From Pseudomonas fluorescens (GTDB lineage: Bacteria; Pseudomonadota; Gammaproteobacteria; Pseudomonadales; Pseudomonadaceae), in NCBI RefSeq assembly GCF_902497855.1, contig NZ_CABVHU010000011.1, positions 212,698 through 276,697 on the forward strand: DNA of 64,000 bases, read 5' to 3'. Made by a program: the position numbers and the translations under genes. How positions within the stretch are numbered: position 1 is the first letter of the stretch; every line of letters begins with the position of its first letter. The notes beneath the pieces were generated by a model, which searched no databases, was not told where the DNA came from, and worked only from the letters and a program-made list of their open reading frames with translations. Shown here piece after piece: positions 36,415 through 45,740 of the stretch.

Positions 36415-36438
36415 TTTACGCTTTCTTTATACCCCGCC
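36415..36438 (+). promoter_or_regulatory. Candidate KdpE box upstream of kdpF
   Basis: TTTACGCTTTCTTTATACCC followed by CGCC matches the KdpE-binding site of the E. coli kdp promoter as I remember it (TTTATACTTTTTTTACACCC followed by CGCC). The two half sites, TTTACG at 36415 and TTTATA at 36426, are 11 bp apart, as in E. coli. It lies about 85 bp before the kdpF start. Confidence 0.65.
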
Positions 36439-36522
36439 ACCCCCCTCGATCTCGTTCCTTTACAGCCTCCCTGCCGACAATGACTGCACACGCGGCAATA
36501 CGCCGTAACACGGAGAATTTCC

Positions 36523-36612
36523 ATGAGCGTTCTGGATGGAGTGTCGCTGCTGCTGGCAGTGGGGCTGTTCATTTATCTGTTGGTTGCGCTGTTGCGCGCG
36601 GATCGGAACTAG
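36523..36612 (+). CDS. kdpF: K+-transporting ATPase small subunit KdpF
   Basis: A 29-residue single-helix membrane peptide (MSVLDGVSLLLAV, then a hydrophobic stretch, ending LLRADRN). KdpF stabilises the KdpABC complex, acting like a lipid. It is too short for most gene callers. A CGGAGAA ribosome-binding site precedes the ATG, and kdpA begins 8 bases after the stop. Size and position match KdpF of other bacteria. Confidence 0.88.
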   Translation: MSVLDGVSLLLAVGLFIYLLVALLRADRN

Positions 36613-36620
36613 GGGCGGCC

Positions 36621-38315
36621 ATGCACAGTTATGACTATTGGCTGATTCTCGCCTTCCTGGCCGTGGTGCTGATCCCGGCGCCGTTTCTCGGGCGGTTTTT
36701 TTACCAGGTCATGGAGGGGCAGCGCACTTGGCTGACCCCGATCCTCGGACCGGTCGAGCGCGGGTGCTACAAAGTGGCCGGTGTGGATCCGCAGGCCGAA
36801 CAGAGCTGGCAGACCTACACCCTGGCCTTGCTCGCCTTCAACCTCGCGGGCTTCTTGTTGTTGTTCATGATCCTGTTGTTTCAGGACCATTTGCCGCTCA
36901 ATCCGCAGCACTTGCCGGGTCAGGAATGGACCCTGGCGTTCAATACCGCCATCAGTTTCATGACTAACACCAACTGGCAGGCTTACAGCGGTGAAGCGTC
37001 CCTCAGCTACCTGAGCCAGATGGCCGGCCTCACCGTGCAGAACTTCGTCAGCGCCGCGACCGGCCTGGCGGTATTGGTGGCGCTGTGTCGCGGTATCGGT
37101 CGCAAGTCGACCGCAACCCTGGGCAACTTCTGGGTCGACATGACCCGCGCGACCCTCTACGGCCTCCTGCCGCTGTGCGTGCTGCTGGCGCTGTTTCTGG
37201 TCTGGCAGGGCGTGCCACAAACCTTCGCCCAGTACGTGAATGCGGTGACGATGCAGGGCGTCGATCAGGTGATCCCGCTCGGCCCGGCGGCCAGCCAGAT
37301 TGCGATCAAGCAACTGGGTACCAACGGCGGTGGCTTCTTCGGCGTCAACTCGGCGCATCCGTTCGAGAACCCGACGGCCTGGAGCAACCTGTTCGAGATG
37401 GCGTCGATCATCCTGATCCCGGTGGCGCTGGTGTTCACTTTCGGTCACTACGTCAAGGACCTGCGTCAGAGCCGCGCGATCATCGCCTGCATGCTGGCGC
37501 TGTTCCTGATCGGCGGCACGACTTCGCTGTGGGCCGAGTATCAGCCCAATCCGACCCTGGACAACGTCGCCGTCGAACAGACCGCGCCGCTGGAAGGCAA
37601 GGAAGCGCGGTTCGGCACCACGGCCACAGTGCTGTGGTCGGTGACCACCACCGCGGCGTCCAACGGTTCGGTCAATGGCATGCACGACAGCCTCAACCCG
37701 CTGAGCGGGATGGTGGCGCTGGTCAACATGATGGTCGGCGAGGTGATCTTCGGCGGCGTCGGCGCCGGGCTGTACGGCATGTTGCTCAACGTGCTGATCG
37801 CGGTGTTCCTCGCCGGGCTGATGATTGGTCGCACGCCGGAATACCTCGGCAAGAAGCTGCAGGCCAGGGAGGTGCAACTGCTGGTGGTGACCTTGCTGGT
37901 GATGCCGGTCGGCGTGCTGGTGCTCGGCGCCATTGCGGCCAGTCTGCCCGGCCCTGGCGCCGCGGTGAGCAATCCCGGCGCCCATGGTTTCAGTCAGTTG
38001 CTGTACGCCTACACCTCGGCCAGTGCCAACAACGGCTCCGCGTTCGGCGGCTTCGGTGCGAACAGCGCGTTCCATAACCTGATGCTGGGCCTGGGCATGT
38101 TGATCGGTCGTTTCGGTTACATCCTGCCCGTACTGGCTTTGGCCGGCAGCCTGGCGATGAAGAAGACCGCGCCGATCGGCCAGAACAGCTTCCCGACCCA
38201 TGGCCCGCTGTTTGTGACTTTGCTGACCGTGACCATTTTGCTGGTGGGTGGCTTGACCTTCTTGCCGACCCTGGCGTTGGGCCCGATTGCCGAACACCTG
38301 AGCATGGGCTTCTGA
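36621..38315 (+). CDS. kdpA: K+-transporting ATPase, ion-channel subunit KdpA
   Basis: KdpA binds and passes K+ in the high-affinity KdpFABC pump. The 564-residue integral membrane protein (about 10 helices) shows the four degenerate selectivity-filter loops of the K+ channel superfamily: MTNTNWQAYSGE, GTNGGGFFGVNSAHPFENPT, SNGSVNGMHDSLNPLSGM and NNGSAFGGF. I chose the ATG at 36621 (MHSYDYW) after GGGGCGG. A longer frame from 36480 runs through kdpF and is not used. It is the second gene of kdpFABCDE. Confidence 0.97.
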   Translation: MHSYDYWLILAFLAVVLIPAPFLGRFFYQVMEGQRTWLTPILGPVERGCYKVAGVDPQAEQSWQTYTLALLAFNLAGFLLLFMILLFQDHLPLNPQHLPGQEWTLAFNTAISFMTNTNWQAYSGEASLSYLSQMAGLTVQNFVSAATGLAVLVALCRGIGRKSTATLGNFWVDMTRATLYGLLPLCVLLALFLVWQGVPQTFAQYVNAVTMQGVDQVIPLGPAASQIAIKQLGTNGGGFFGVNSAHPFENPTAWSNLFEMASIILIPVALVFTFGHYVKDLRQSRAIIACMLALFLIGGTTSLWAEYQPNPTLDNVAVEQTAPLEGKEARFGTTATVLWSVTTTAASNGSVNGMHDSLNPLSGMVALVNMMVGEVIFGGVGAGLYGMLLNVLIAVFLAGLMIGRTPEYLGKKLQAREVQLLVVTLLVMPVGVLVLGAIAASLPGPGAAVSNPGAHGFSQLLYAYTSASANNGSAFGGFGANSAFHNLMLGLGMLIGRFGYILPVLALAGSLAMKKTAPIGQNSFPTHGPLFVTLLTVTILLVGGLTFLPTLALGPIAEHLSMGF

Positions 38316-38340
38316 GCCTCTTTATTTTAGGAGCAGGATG

Positions 38341-40398
38341 ATGAATATGCCCGTCACTGAAACCGCCACCGTCAAGGCCCCTGAACAACCGAAAACCGCA
38401 ATCTCGGCCCTGTGGCGCCCGGCGCTGGTGCAAGCCTTCGTCAAGCTCGACCCACGGCAATTGCAGCGTGCGCCGGTGATGCTGGTGGTCGAACTGGCCG
38501 CCGTCCTGACCACCGTGTTGTGCTTCATTCCCGACAGCGCCGTGCCGACCTTTGTCGCTGCGCAAATCGCGCTGTGGCTGTGGTTCACCGTGCTCTTCGC
38601 CAACTTCGCCGAAGCCCTGGCCGAAGGTCGCGGCAAGGCTCGCGCCGACAGCCTCAAGGCCGGCAGCGAAGGTTTGAGCGCCCGGCGCCAAACCGCCAGC
38701 GGCGCCTTCCAGGTCGTGCCCGCGGCCAGCTTGCGCAAGGGCGATGTGGTGCGCGTCGAAGCCGGGGAAATGATCCCCGGTGACGGCGAGGTGATCGAAG
38801 GCATCGCCGCGGTCAACGAAGCGGCGATTACCGGTGAGTCCGCGCCGGTGATTCGCGAGTCCGGCGGCGACCGTTCGGCCGTCACCGGCAACACCCGCCT
38901 GGTCTCCGACTGGCTGCTGGTGCGCATCACCGCCAACCCCGGTGAGTCGACCCTGGATCGCATGATCGCCCTGGTCGAAGGCGCCAAACGCCAGAAAACC
39001 CCGAACGAGGTGGCGCTCGACATCCTGCTGATCGGTCTGACGCTGATCTTCCTGCTGGTGGTCGTCACTCTGCAACCCTTCGCCCACTTCGCCAATGGCA
39101 GCCTGCCGCTGGTGTTCCTGGTGGCGTTGTTGGTCACGCTGATTCCGACCACCATCGGCGGGTTGCTGTCCGCCATCGGGATTGCCGGGATGGATCGTCT
39201 GGTGCGTTTGAACGTGATTGCCAAATCCGGTCGCGCGGTGGAAGCGGCGGGGGACGTGCACGTCCTGCTGCTGGACAAGACCGGCACCATCACCTTCGGT
39301 AATCGGCGTTGCACCGCGGTCCATACCGCGCCGGGTGTCAGCGCCAGGGAACTGGCCGAAGGCGCGCTGTTCGCCTCGCTGGCCGATGACACGGCGGAAG
39401 GCAAATCTATTGCCGAGTATCTGCGCCTGACTTATCCACAGCCCGAGCCGGCCCTCGAGCTGCTGACAGCGGTGCCGTTCAGTGCCGAGACTCGCCTGTC
39501 CGGTGTCGATTATCAGGGACGGGTCTATCGCAAGGGCGCGGTGGATTCGCTGCTGGCGTTCGTTGGCGTTAAACGCGGCGATCTCGCTCCCGCGCTGTCC
39601 CGTGAAATCGACAGGATCGCCCAGAGTGGTGGCACCCCGTTGCTGGTCTGCGCCGAAGGTAAATTGCTCGGTGCGATCCACCTCAAGGACGTGGTCAAGC
39701 CCGGCATCCGCGAGCGTTTCGCCGAGCTGCGCAAACTGGGGATCCGCACCGTCATGGTGACCGGCGACAACCCGCTGACGGCGGCGGCGATTGCGGCCGA
39801 GGCCGGCGTGGATGACGTGTTGGCCGAAGCCACGCCGGAGAAGAAACTGGCGCGCATTCGCCATGAGCAGAACGACGGTCGCCTGGTCGCCATGTGCGGT
39901 GACGGCGCCAACGATGCCCCGGCCCTGGCCCAGGCGGATGTCGGCATGGCGATGAACGACGGCACGCAAGCCGCGCGCGAGGCGGCCAACATGGTCGACC
40001 TCGACAGCGACCCGACCAAGCTGCTGGACGTGGTGCAGATCGGCAAGGAATTGCTGGTGACCCGCGGCGCCTTGACGACCTTTTCCATCGCCAACGACGT
40101 GGCCAAGTATTTCGCGATCCTGCCGGCGCTGTTCGCCTCGATCTACCCGCAACTCGGCGTGCTCAACGTCATGCACCTGAGCAGTCCGCAGAGCGCGATC
40201 CTCTCGGCGATCGTATTCAACGCCTTGATCATCGTGGTGCTGATCCCGTTGGCCTTGCGCGGTGTGCGGGTGCAGGCGGCGAGTGCGGCGGCGTTGCTGC
40301 GGCGCAATCTGCTGATCTACGGGCTGGGCGGGATTGTGGTGCCGTTCGTGGGGATCAAGGCGATCGATATGTTGTTGACGGGGTTGCATCTGGTTTGA
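38341..40398 (+). CDS. kdpB: K+-transporting P-type ATPase subunit KdpB
   Basis: KdpB hydrolyses ATP to drive K+ uptake through KdpA. The 685-residue P-type ATPase has the actuator motif ITGESAPV, the phosphorylated Asp312 in LLLDKTGTITFGN, the nucleotide-binding KGAVDSLLAF region and the hinge motif GDGANDAPALAQADVGMAM. The ATG at 38341 lies 7 bases after AGGAG; a second ATG immediately upstream at 38338 is also possible. A REP pair separates it from kdpC. Confidence 0.97.
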   Translation: MNMPVTETATVKAPEQPKTAISALWRPALVQAFVKLDPRQLQRAPVMLVVELAAVLTTVLCFIPDSAVPTFVAAQIALWLWFTVLFANFAEALAEGRGKARADSLKAGSEGLSARRQTASGAFQVVPAASLRKGDVVRVEAGEMIPGDGEVIEGIAAVNEAAITGESAPVIRESGGDRSAVTGNTRLVSDWLLVRITANPGESTLDRMIALVEGAKRQKTPNEVALDILLIGLTLIFLLVVVTLQPFAHFANGSLPLVFLVALLVTLIPTTIGGLLSAIGIAGMDRLVRLNVIAKSGRAVEAAGDVHVLLLDKTGTITFGNRRCTAVHTAPGVSARELAEGALFASLADDTAEGKSIAEYLRLTYPQPEPALELLTAVPFSAETRLSGVDYQGRVYRKGAVDSLLAFVGVKRGDLAPALSREIDRIAQSGGTPLLVCAEGKLLGAIHLKDVVKPGIRERFAELRKLGIRTVMVTGDNPLTAAAIAAEAGVDDVLAEATPEKKLARIRHEQNDGRLVAMCGDGANDAPALAQADVGMAMNDGTQAAREAANMVDLDSDPTKLLDVVQIGKELLVTRGALTTFSIANDVAKYFAILPALFASIYPQLGVLNVMHLSSPQSAILSAIVFNALIIVVLIPLALRGVRVQAASAAALLRRNLLIYGLGGIVVPFVGIKAIDMLLTGLHLV

Positions 40399-40410
40399 CC
40401 GAACACCCCC

Positions 40411-40510
40411 TGTAGGAGCGAGCTTGCTCGCGATGGTGGTTAACGATAACGCGCCCTTTCTGACACAACACAGCGCTTTCAAGTCCATCGCGAGCAAGCT
40501 CGCTCCTACA
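40411..40510. repeat. REPIN-type REP pair (family 1) between kdpB and kdpC
   Basis: TGTAGGAGCGAGCTTGCTCG and its inverted partner CGAGCAAGCTCGCTCCTACA frame a loop that starts GATGGTGGTTAACGATAACG. The whole unit resembles the copy at 2328 in both arms and the left inner part. It lies inside the kdp operon, 12 bases after kdpB and 33 before kdpC, so it is transcribed and could form a large mRNA hairpin. Confidence 0.88.
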
Positions 40511-40543
40511 GGGTGGGATATCCATGAATTCGAGGAGTTTGAA

Positions 40544-41089
40544 ATGTCCACTCTGATACGTCCGGCCTTGAGCCTGTTGGTCCTGATGACCCTGATCACC
40601 GGCGTCGCCTACCCCTTGGTGGTCACCGGTGTCGCCCAGGTCGCGTTCCCGGATCAGGCCAATGGCAGCCTGGTGCGCGACGCCGACGGCAAGGTCCGTG
40701 GCTCGGCGTTGATCGCCCAGGATTTCGTCGGTGACGCCTGGTTCCATCCTCGGCCGTCGGCGGGTGCATTTGCCACCGTGTCGAGCAGCGCCAGCAACCT
40801 CTCGGCGAGCAACCCGGCCCTGGCCACGCGGGTGATCGATGAGGCCGATAAACTGCTGGTGCCGGGCCAGGGTGCGGTGCCGTTGGCGCTGCTGACCACC
40901 TCCGGCAGCGGCCTTGATCCGCACTTGCCTCCGGCGGCGATTGCCTATCAACTGGCGCGAGTGGCGGCGGCGCGCCATTTGCCGGTGTCCGGGCTGCAGC
41001 AGTTGCTGGAGGCGCACATCGAGCGGCCGTTGGTGGGGCCGCCTGTGGTGAATGTGTTGGCGTTGAACAGGGCGCTTGAGAACCTGTAG
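40544..41089 (+). CDS. kdpC: K+-transporting ATPase subunit KdpC
   Basis: KdpC is the single-span periplasmic-facing subunit of KdpFABC, thought to help nucleotide or K+ binding. The 181-residue protein has one N-terminal helix (about residues 8-30) and the family motif VRGSALIAQDFVGDAWFHPRPSA. The later segments SGLDPHLPPAAIAYQLARVA and PVSGLQQLLEAHIERP are also conserved. The start at 40544 follows CGAGGAG; an upstream frame from 40424 runs through the REP element and is spurious. Confidence 0.96.
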   Translation: MSTLIRPALSLLVLMTLITGVAYPLVVTGVAQVAFPDQANGSLVRDADGKVRGSALIAQDFVGDAWFHPRPSAGAFATVSSSASNLSASNPALATRVIDEADKLLVPGQGAVPLALLTTSGSGLDPHLPPAAIAYQLARVAAARHLPVSGLQQLLEAHIERPLVGPPVVNVLALNRALENL

Positions 41090-41106
41090 ATCGGCGGTGG
41101 CGCATT

Positions 41107-41213
41107 CGCGAGCAAGTCGGATCGCCGCACCGCCGCTCCCACAGGAATCAACAGTGGTCACAAATTTTGTATCCACCATTGTCCCCTGTGGGAGCGGGCT
41201 TGCCCGCGAAGAG
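41107..41213. repeat. REP pair (GGGAGCGGGCTTGCCCGCGAAG type) between kdpC and kdpD
   Basis: A degenerate left arm (CGCGAGCAAGTCGG...CCGCTCCCACAG, 41107-41144) faces a well-kept right arm (CCTGTGGGAGCGGGCTTGCC, 41185 onward). Single copies of similar arms occur at 44642 and 48640-48675. It is in the 171-bp gap before kdpD. Confidence 0.7.
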
Positions 41214-41260
41214 GGCGTCACAGACACCAAATCACTACCTGAAAAAAGAGATCCGAAAGC

Positions 41261-43912
41261 ATGAGCAACTCCGGCCGCGCCGACGCGCTGTTAGCAGACC
41301 TGCCCCGGGATGGCCGTGGCCGGCTCAAGGTTTTTCTCGGCGCCGCGCCTGGCGTCGGCAAGACCTACGCCATGTTGCAAGCGGCCCATACCCAACTGCG
41401 CCAGGGTGTGAAAGTCATCGCCGGGGTGGTCGAAACCCATGGCCGCGCCGAAACCGAAGCACTGCTCGGCAGCTTGCCGCAGCAGCCACTGGTGCGTTCG
41501 GAGTATCGCGGGGTGATGCTCGAAGAAATGGACCTCGACGGGCTGCTGGCGGCCCGGCCGAAACTGGCGCTGGTGGATGAACTGGCCCATAGCAACGCCC
41601 CCGGCAGTCGCCACGCCAAGCGCTGGCAAGACATCCAGGAGCTGCTCGCCGCCGGCATCGACGTGTTCACCACGGTCAACGTCCAACACCTGGAAAGCCT
41701 TAACGATCAGGTGCGCGGCATCACCGGCGTGCAGGTTCGGGAAACCTTGCCGGACTGGGTGTTGCAAGAGGCCTACGAATTGCTCCTGGTCGATCTGCCG
41801 CCGCGCGAGCTGCTCGAGCGCCTGCGCGAGGGCAAGGTCTACGTGCCGGAGCAGGCGCGGGCGGCCATTGATGCGTTCTTTACCCAGACCAATCTCACCG
41901 CCCTGCGCGAACTGGCGATGCAGACCGCTGCCGCCCAGGTCGATAACGATCTGGCCCAGGGCTATCGCCAGCTCGGCCAGGCAGCACCGGCGGTGCGCGG
42001 TCGTTTGCTGGTGGGCGTCGACGGCGATGCCCAGGCCGAACGGCTGGTGCGTCACGCCAGCCGCGTCGCCCAGCGGCGGCATCTGCCGTGGAGCCTGGTG
42101 CATGTGGACAACGGCAGCGTGCGCGACGAGCAATCGCGCCTGCGCCTGCAAAGCGCCCAGCAACTGGCCGAACGTCTCGGCGGTGAAGTGGTGTTGCTGC
42201 GCGCCGGCGAGGTGGCGAAAACCCTGATCCAGCACGCCGCCGAACGACGTGCCAGCCTGGTGCTGGTGGGCCAGTCCCGGCAGCGTTGGCATCGGCGCCT
42301 GTTCGGCGGTGGTCTGGCGTCACGCTTGCTGCGCAATGCCCGCGGCCTGGAAATCAACGTCCTCGACAGCGAGCAACAAGCGCATCAGCCGCGCCAGCGT
42401 TCGGCGCAGTCGCTGGTCTGGTTCGACTACGCCCTGGCGCTCGTGGCGACGGTGCTCGCCAGTGCGCTGGCCTGGGCAGTGGCGAGTGTTCTGCCGCTGC
42501 CGAATATCTCGCTGGTGTTCCTTGCCGCCGTGTTGCTGGTGGCGGTGCGCAGCAGCCTCGGCCCGGCGCTGGCCTGTGCGGCGCTATCGTTTCTGACCTA
42601 TGACTTTCTGTTCATTCCGCCGAATTTCTCACTGAGCATCCAGCGCGAAGAAGACGTCCTGACCTTGCTGTTCTTCCTGCTGATGGCGGCGCTCACCGGC
42701 AATCTCGCGGCCCGGCAGCGCCGGCAATTGCGGGCGTTGCGCGACACCCAGGAAGAGACCACGGAACTGCTCGACCTGTCGCGCAAGCTGACTGCCGCCA
42801 CCGATCGCCAGGCCGTGGTCAACGCGGCGGCCCAGCACCTCAACGGCTGGACCGATCTGAAGGTGTGCCTGCTCAATCGCGACGGGAACAGTGGCTGGAC
42901 AGTCGAAACCGGTGGCCCGCTTGAGTTTTCCGAAGCTGAACGCGCCGCTGCCGATTGGGCCTGGCAACACGACCAACCGGCTGGTGCAGGCACCGGCACC
43001 TTACCGTTCGGCCGTTGGTGGTGGTGGCCGCTGTCGGTGGAGGATGGACCGCTGGCGCTGCTCGGGGTATGTGCCAGGGAAGGTCAGGCCTTGGGCGGCC
43101 AGCGTCGGCGTTTGTTGACCGCGTTGAGCCAGCCGCTGGCCCAGGCGCTGGCCCGTGCGCAACTGGCCGAGGACCTGGAAGCGGCGCGGCTGCACGGCGA
43201 AACCGAACAATTGCGCAGTGCCTTGCTGGCGTCGGTGTCCCATGATTTGCGCACGCCGTTGACCTCCATGCGCGGTAGCATCGACAGCCTGCTGGCCCTC
43301 GGGGAAGCCATCCCGCTGGAGGATCGCCGAGAGCTGCTCGAGGGCACTCGCGATGAGGCTGAACGTCTCGATCGCTACATCCAGAACCTGCTGGACATGA
43401 CGCGCCTCGGGCACGGCGCCCTGAAGCTGGCACGGGACTGGGTATCGCCGGCCGACATCGTCGGCAGTGCGCTCAATCGCCTGCGGGCGGTGCTGGCACC
43501 CTTGCAGGTCTGCACCGAAGTGCCTGTGCAGTTGCCATTGCTGTTCGTCCACGCCGCGCTGATCGAGCAGGCGCTGGTCAACGTGCTGGAGAACGCTGCA
43601 CGCTTTTCACCGGCTCAGGGGCGCCTGCAATTGCGCGTCGGCGCCGACGACAGCGAACTGTTTTTTTCGGTGAGCGATGAAGGGCCCGGGATCCCGGAAG
43701 AGGAACGGGCGAAAATTTTCGACATGTTCTACACCGCTGCGCGGGGCGATCGTGGCGGACAGGGCACAGGGCTGGGGCTGGCGATCTGTCAGGGCATGGT
43801 CGGTGCCCATGGCGGGCGGATCAGCGTCGCCGACGGCATCGAAGGGCGCGGCACCTGTATCACCCTGCACTTGCCGGTGCAGGAACAACCGGGCTTTGAA
43901 AGTGAAGCCTGA
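41261..43912 (+). CDS. kdpD: Sensor histidine kinase KdpD
   Basis: KdpD senses K+ limitation and turgor and phosphorylates KdpE. In the 883 residues, the order is the KdpD N-terminal domain with Walker A GAAPGVGKT (Lys34), a universal-stress-protein-like domain (about 245-370), four transmembrane helices (about 395-490), a GAF-like region, and the kinase core. The kinase core has phospho-acceptor His661 in SVSHDLRTPLT, an N box and ATP-lid motifs (EGPGIPEEE, GTGLGLAICQG). The ATG at 41261 opens the frame, and kdpE follows after 36 bases. Confidence 0.96.
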   Translation: MSNSGRADALLADLPRDGRGRLKVFLGAAPGVGKTYAMLQAAHTQLRQGVKVIAGVVETHGRAETEALLGSLPQQPLVRSEYRGVMLEEMDLDGLLAARPKLALVDELAHSNAPGSRHAKRWQDIQELLAAGIDVFTTVNVQHLESLNDQVRGITGVQVRETLPDWVLQEAYELLLVDLPPRELLERLREGKVYVPEQARAAIDAFFTQTNLTALRELAMQTAAAQVDNDLAQGYRQLGQAAPAVRGRLLVGVDGDAQAERLVRHASRVAQRRHLPWSLVHVDNGSVRDEQSRLRLQSAQQLAERLGGEVVLLRAGEVAKTLIQHAAERRASLVLVGQSRQRWHRRLFGGGLASRLLRNARGLEINVLDSEQQAHQPRQRSAQSLVWFDYALALVATVLASALAWAVASVLPLPNISLVFLAAVLLVAVRSSLGPALACAALSFLTYDFLFIPPNFSLSIQREEDVLTLLFFLLMAALTGNLAARQRRQLRALRDTQEETTELLDLSRKLTAATDRQAVVNAAAQHLNGWTDLKVCLLNRDGNSGWTVETGGPLEFSEAERAAADWAWQHDQPAGAGTGTLPFGRWWWWPLSVEDGPLALLGVCAREGQALGGQRRRLLTALSQPLAQALARAQLAEDLEAARLHGETEQLRSALLASVSHDLRTPLTSMRGSIDSLLALGEAIPLEDRRELLEGTRDEAERLDRYIQNLLDMTRLGHGALKLARDWVSPADIVGSALNRLRAVLAPLQVCTEVPVQLPLLFVHAALIEQALVNVLENAARFSPAQGRLQLRVGADDSELFFSVSDEGPGIPEEERAKIFDMFYTAARGDRGGQGTGLGLAICQGMVGAHGGRISVADGIEGRGTCITLHLPVQEQPGFESEA

Positions 43913-43948
43913 TACCCTTTGCTTCTCACCTTGCCGCGATCGCACACC

Positions 43949-44647
43949 ATGAGCCAGACCGCGACCATTCTGGTCATCGACGACGAACCGCAGATTCGCA
44001 AATTCCTGCGCATCAGCCTCGCTTCCCAGGGCTACAAAGTGCTGGAAGCCGGCACCGGTAGCGAAGGCCTGGCGCAGGCCGCGCTGAACAAACCGGATTT
44101 GCTGGTGCTCGACCTCGGTTTGCCGGACATGGACGGTCAGCACGTGCTGCGCGAGTTTCGCCAATGGTCGGCGGTGCCGGTGCTGGTGCTGTCGGTGCGT
44201 GCCGGCGAAGGGCAGAAAGTCGAGGCCCTCGATGGCGGTGCCAACGACTATGTGACCAAGCCGTTCGGCATCCAGGAATTTCTGGCGCGGGTGCGCGCCT
44301 TGTTGCGTCAGGCGCCGGCCGGTGAAGCGCAGCAGGCGGCACTGACATTCGGCCCGTTGACCGTGGACCTGGCGTATCGCCGGGTGCTGCTCGATGGCCT
44401 CGAAGTGGCGTTGACCCGCAAGGAATACGCGGTGCTGGCGCAACTGGCGCGGCATCCGGGGCGGGTCATCACCCAGCAGCAATTGCTCAAGGATATCTGG
44501 GGGCCGACCCATGTCGAAGACAGTCACTATTTGCGGATTGTGGTGGGGCATCTGCGGCAGAAGCTGGCGGATGATCCGACCCGGCCGCGGTTTATCGTGA
44601 CCGAGGCGGGGGTGGGGTATCGGCTTTTGAGTGAGGATAACCTGTAG
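43949..44647 (+). CDS. kdpE: Response regulator KdpE
   Basis: KdpE is an OmpR-type response regulator that activates kdpFABC. The 232 residues comprise a receiver domain (phospho-acceptor Asp55 in LVLDLGLPDMDG; Lys in YVTKPFG) and a C-terminal winged helix (about 130-230, including LTRKEYAVLAQLARHPGRVI and RPRFIVTEAGVGYRL). The ATG at 43949 is preferred over a TTG at 43919. A REP arm directly follows the stop. Confidence 0.95.
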   Translation: MSQTATILVIDDEPQIRKFLRISLASQGYKVLEAGTGSEGLAQAALNKPDLLVLDLGLPDMDGQHVLREFRQWSAVPVLVLSVRAGEGQKVEALDGGANDYVTKPFGIQEFLARVRALLRQAPAGEAQQAALTFGPLTVDLAYRRVLLDGLEVALTRKEYAVLAQLARHPGRVITQQQLLKDIWGPTHVEDSHYLRIVVGHLRQKLADDPTRPRFIVTEAGVGYRLLSEDNL

Positions 44648-44676
44648 GAGCGAGGCTTGCCCGCGAAGAGGCCTTT
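44640..44676. repeat. Single REP arm after kdpE
   Basis: CTGTAGGAGCGAGGCTTGCC and CGCGAAGAGGCC directly follow the kdpE stop codon, in the gap between the convergent kdpE and patatin genes. No inverted partner is present. Confidence 0.6.
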
Positions 44677-44693
44677 AGATCCACCCGAGAACT

Positions 44694-45740
44694 TCAGGAA
44701 TCACGCTTCTGCTCATTCTCATACCGATCCAGCGTATCCCGCGCAATCTCCCGCCCCAGCGCGATCAGCTCCGGCGCCTTGTAGAACTCGAAAAACCGGC
44801 ATACCCGCTTCGGTACGTTGATCAGGATATCCGGCGGATAACCGGCAATCTTGTACTGCGCCAACGAGGTCTGCATCACCTCGAAACTCTGGTTGATCAA
44901 GTCCAGCAACGACGCCGGGCCCACATTGTCGATGATGAACGAACCGGTGGCGGACTTCGGCGCGCCGTCGCGTTCAGGCGCGGCCGCCGGTTGCTGCGCT
45001 TCGGGCTCGGCGGATTCGATCCAGGGGTTGATGTCAGCCCCTTCGGCCAGCAACGCTTCCTTTTCCAGCAACAGCAATTGTTCCGCCTGTTTGCGGCGAA
45101 ATGGCAGTTTCGATCCGAGCGAATTGATCAGGCTGTCGAATCGGGTCTTGAACGCGGCCGGGCGCTGGATCACCGGCAGTTGATAGTGGCGCTGGTTGGT
45201 GGAGTTGAGGTTGACCGCAATGATCAGGTCGCAATGGCTCGACACCACCGGCACGATCGGCAAAGGGTTGAGGATGCCGCCGTCCACCAGCATGCGATTG
45301 CCTTGCATCACCGGGGTGAACAGGCTGGGGATCGCCGCCGAGGCGCGCATGGCCTGGTGCAGGCAGCCTTCCTGGAACCAGATTTCCTGCTGGTTGGTCA
45401 GGTCGGTGGCCACCGCGGTGTACGGAATGCGCAGGTCTTCGATATTGATTTCGCCGACGATCTTGCGGATTTGCCCAAAGACCTTCTCCCCGCGAATCGC
45501 ACCCAGACGAAAACTCACGTCGACCAGGCGCAACACATCCAGGTAATCGAGGCTCTCGATCCAGTCGCGATAATCGTCGAGTTTGCCGGCGGCGTAGATC
45601 CCGCCGACCACGGCGCCCATCGAGCAACCGGCAATGCAGGCGATGTCATAGCCACGCCGCTCGATCTCTTCAATGACCCCGATATGGGCATAACCCCGTG
45701 CTCCACCCGAGCCCAGTACCAGTGCGACACGCTTTTTCAT
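44694..45740 (-). CDS. Patatin-like phospholipase (RssA-type)
   Basis: A 348-residue serine esterase of the patatin fold. The oxyanion-hole motif GSGGARG (residues 10-16), nucleophile Ser40 in GCSMGAV and the catalytic Asp in VDGGILNPLP form the Ser-Asp dyad. The last 130 residues (from about 220) are a family extension with a Pro/Ala-rich linker. Function is uncertain; relatives act on phospholipids. The ATG at 45740 is chosen because the patatin motif starts right after it; an upstream frame to 45821 lacks support. Confidence 0.9.
   Translation of the reverse strand: MKKRVALVLGSGGARGYAHIGVIEEIERRGYDIACIAGCSMGAVVGGIYAAGKLDDYRDWIESLDYLDVLRLVDVSFRLGAIRGEKVFGQIRKIVGEINIEDLRIPYTAVATDLTNQQEIWFQEGCLHQAMRASAAIPSLFTPVMQGNRMLVDGGILNPLPIVPVVSSHCDLIIAVNLNSTNQRHYQLPVIQRPAAFKTRFDSLINSLGSKLPFRRKQAEQLLLLEKEALLAEGADINPWIESAEPEAQQPAAAPERDGAPKSATGSFIIDNVGPASLLDLINQSFEVMQTSLAQYKIAGYPPDILINVPKRVCRFFEFYKAPELIALGREIARDTLDRYENEQKRDS

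Noticed and set aside
40424..40543. N-terminal extension of kdpC
   Set aside because: The extra 40 codons are translated REP sequence; the real start at 40544 has a good ribosome-binding site.
37990..40599. 869-codon minus-strand frame opposite kdpB and the REP pair
   Set aside because: It crosses a REP element and two gene boundaries, has no domain I know, and lies wholly opposite kdpA, kdpB and kdpC.
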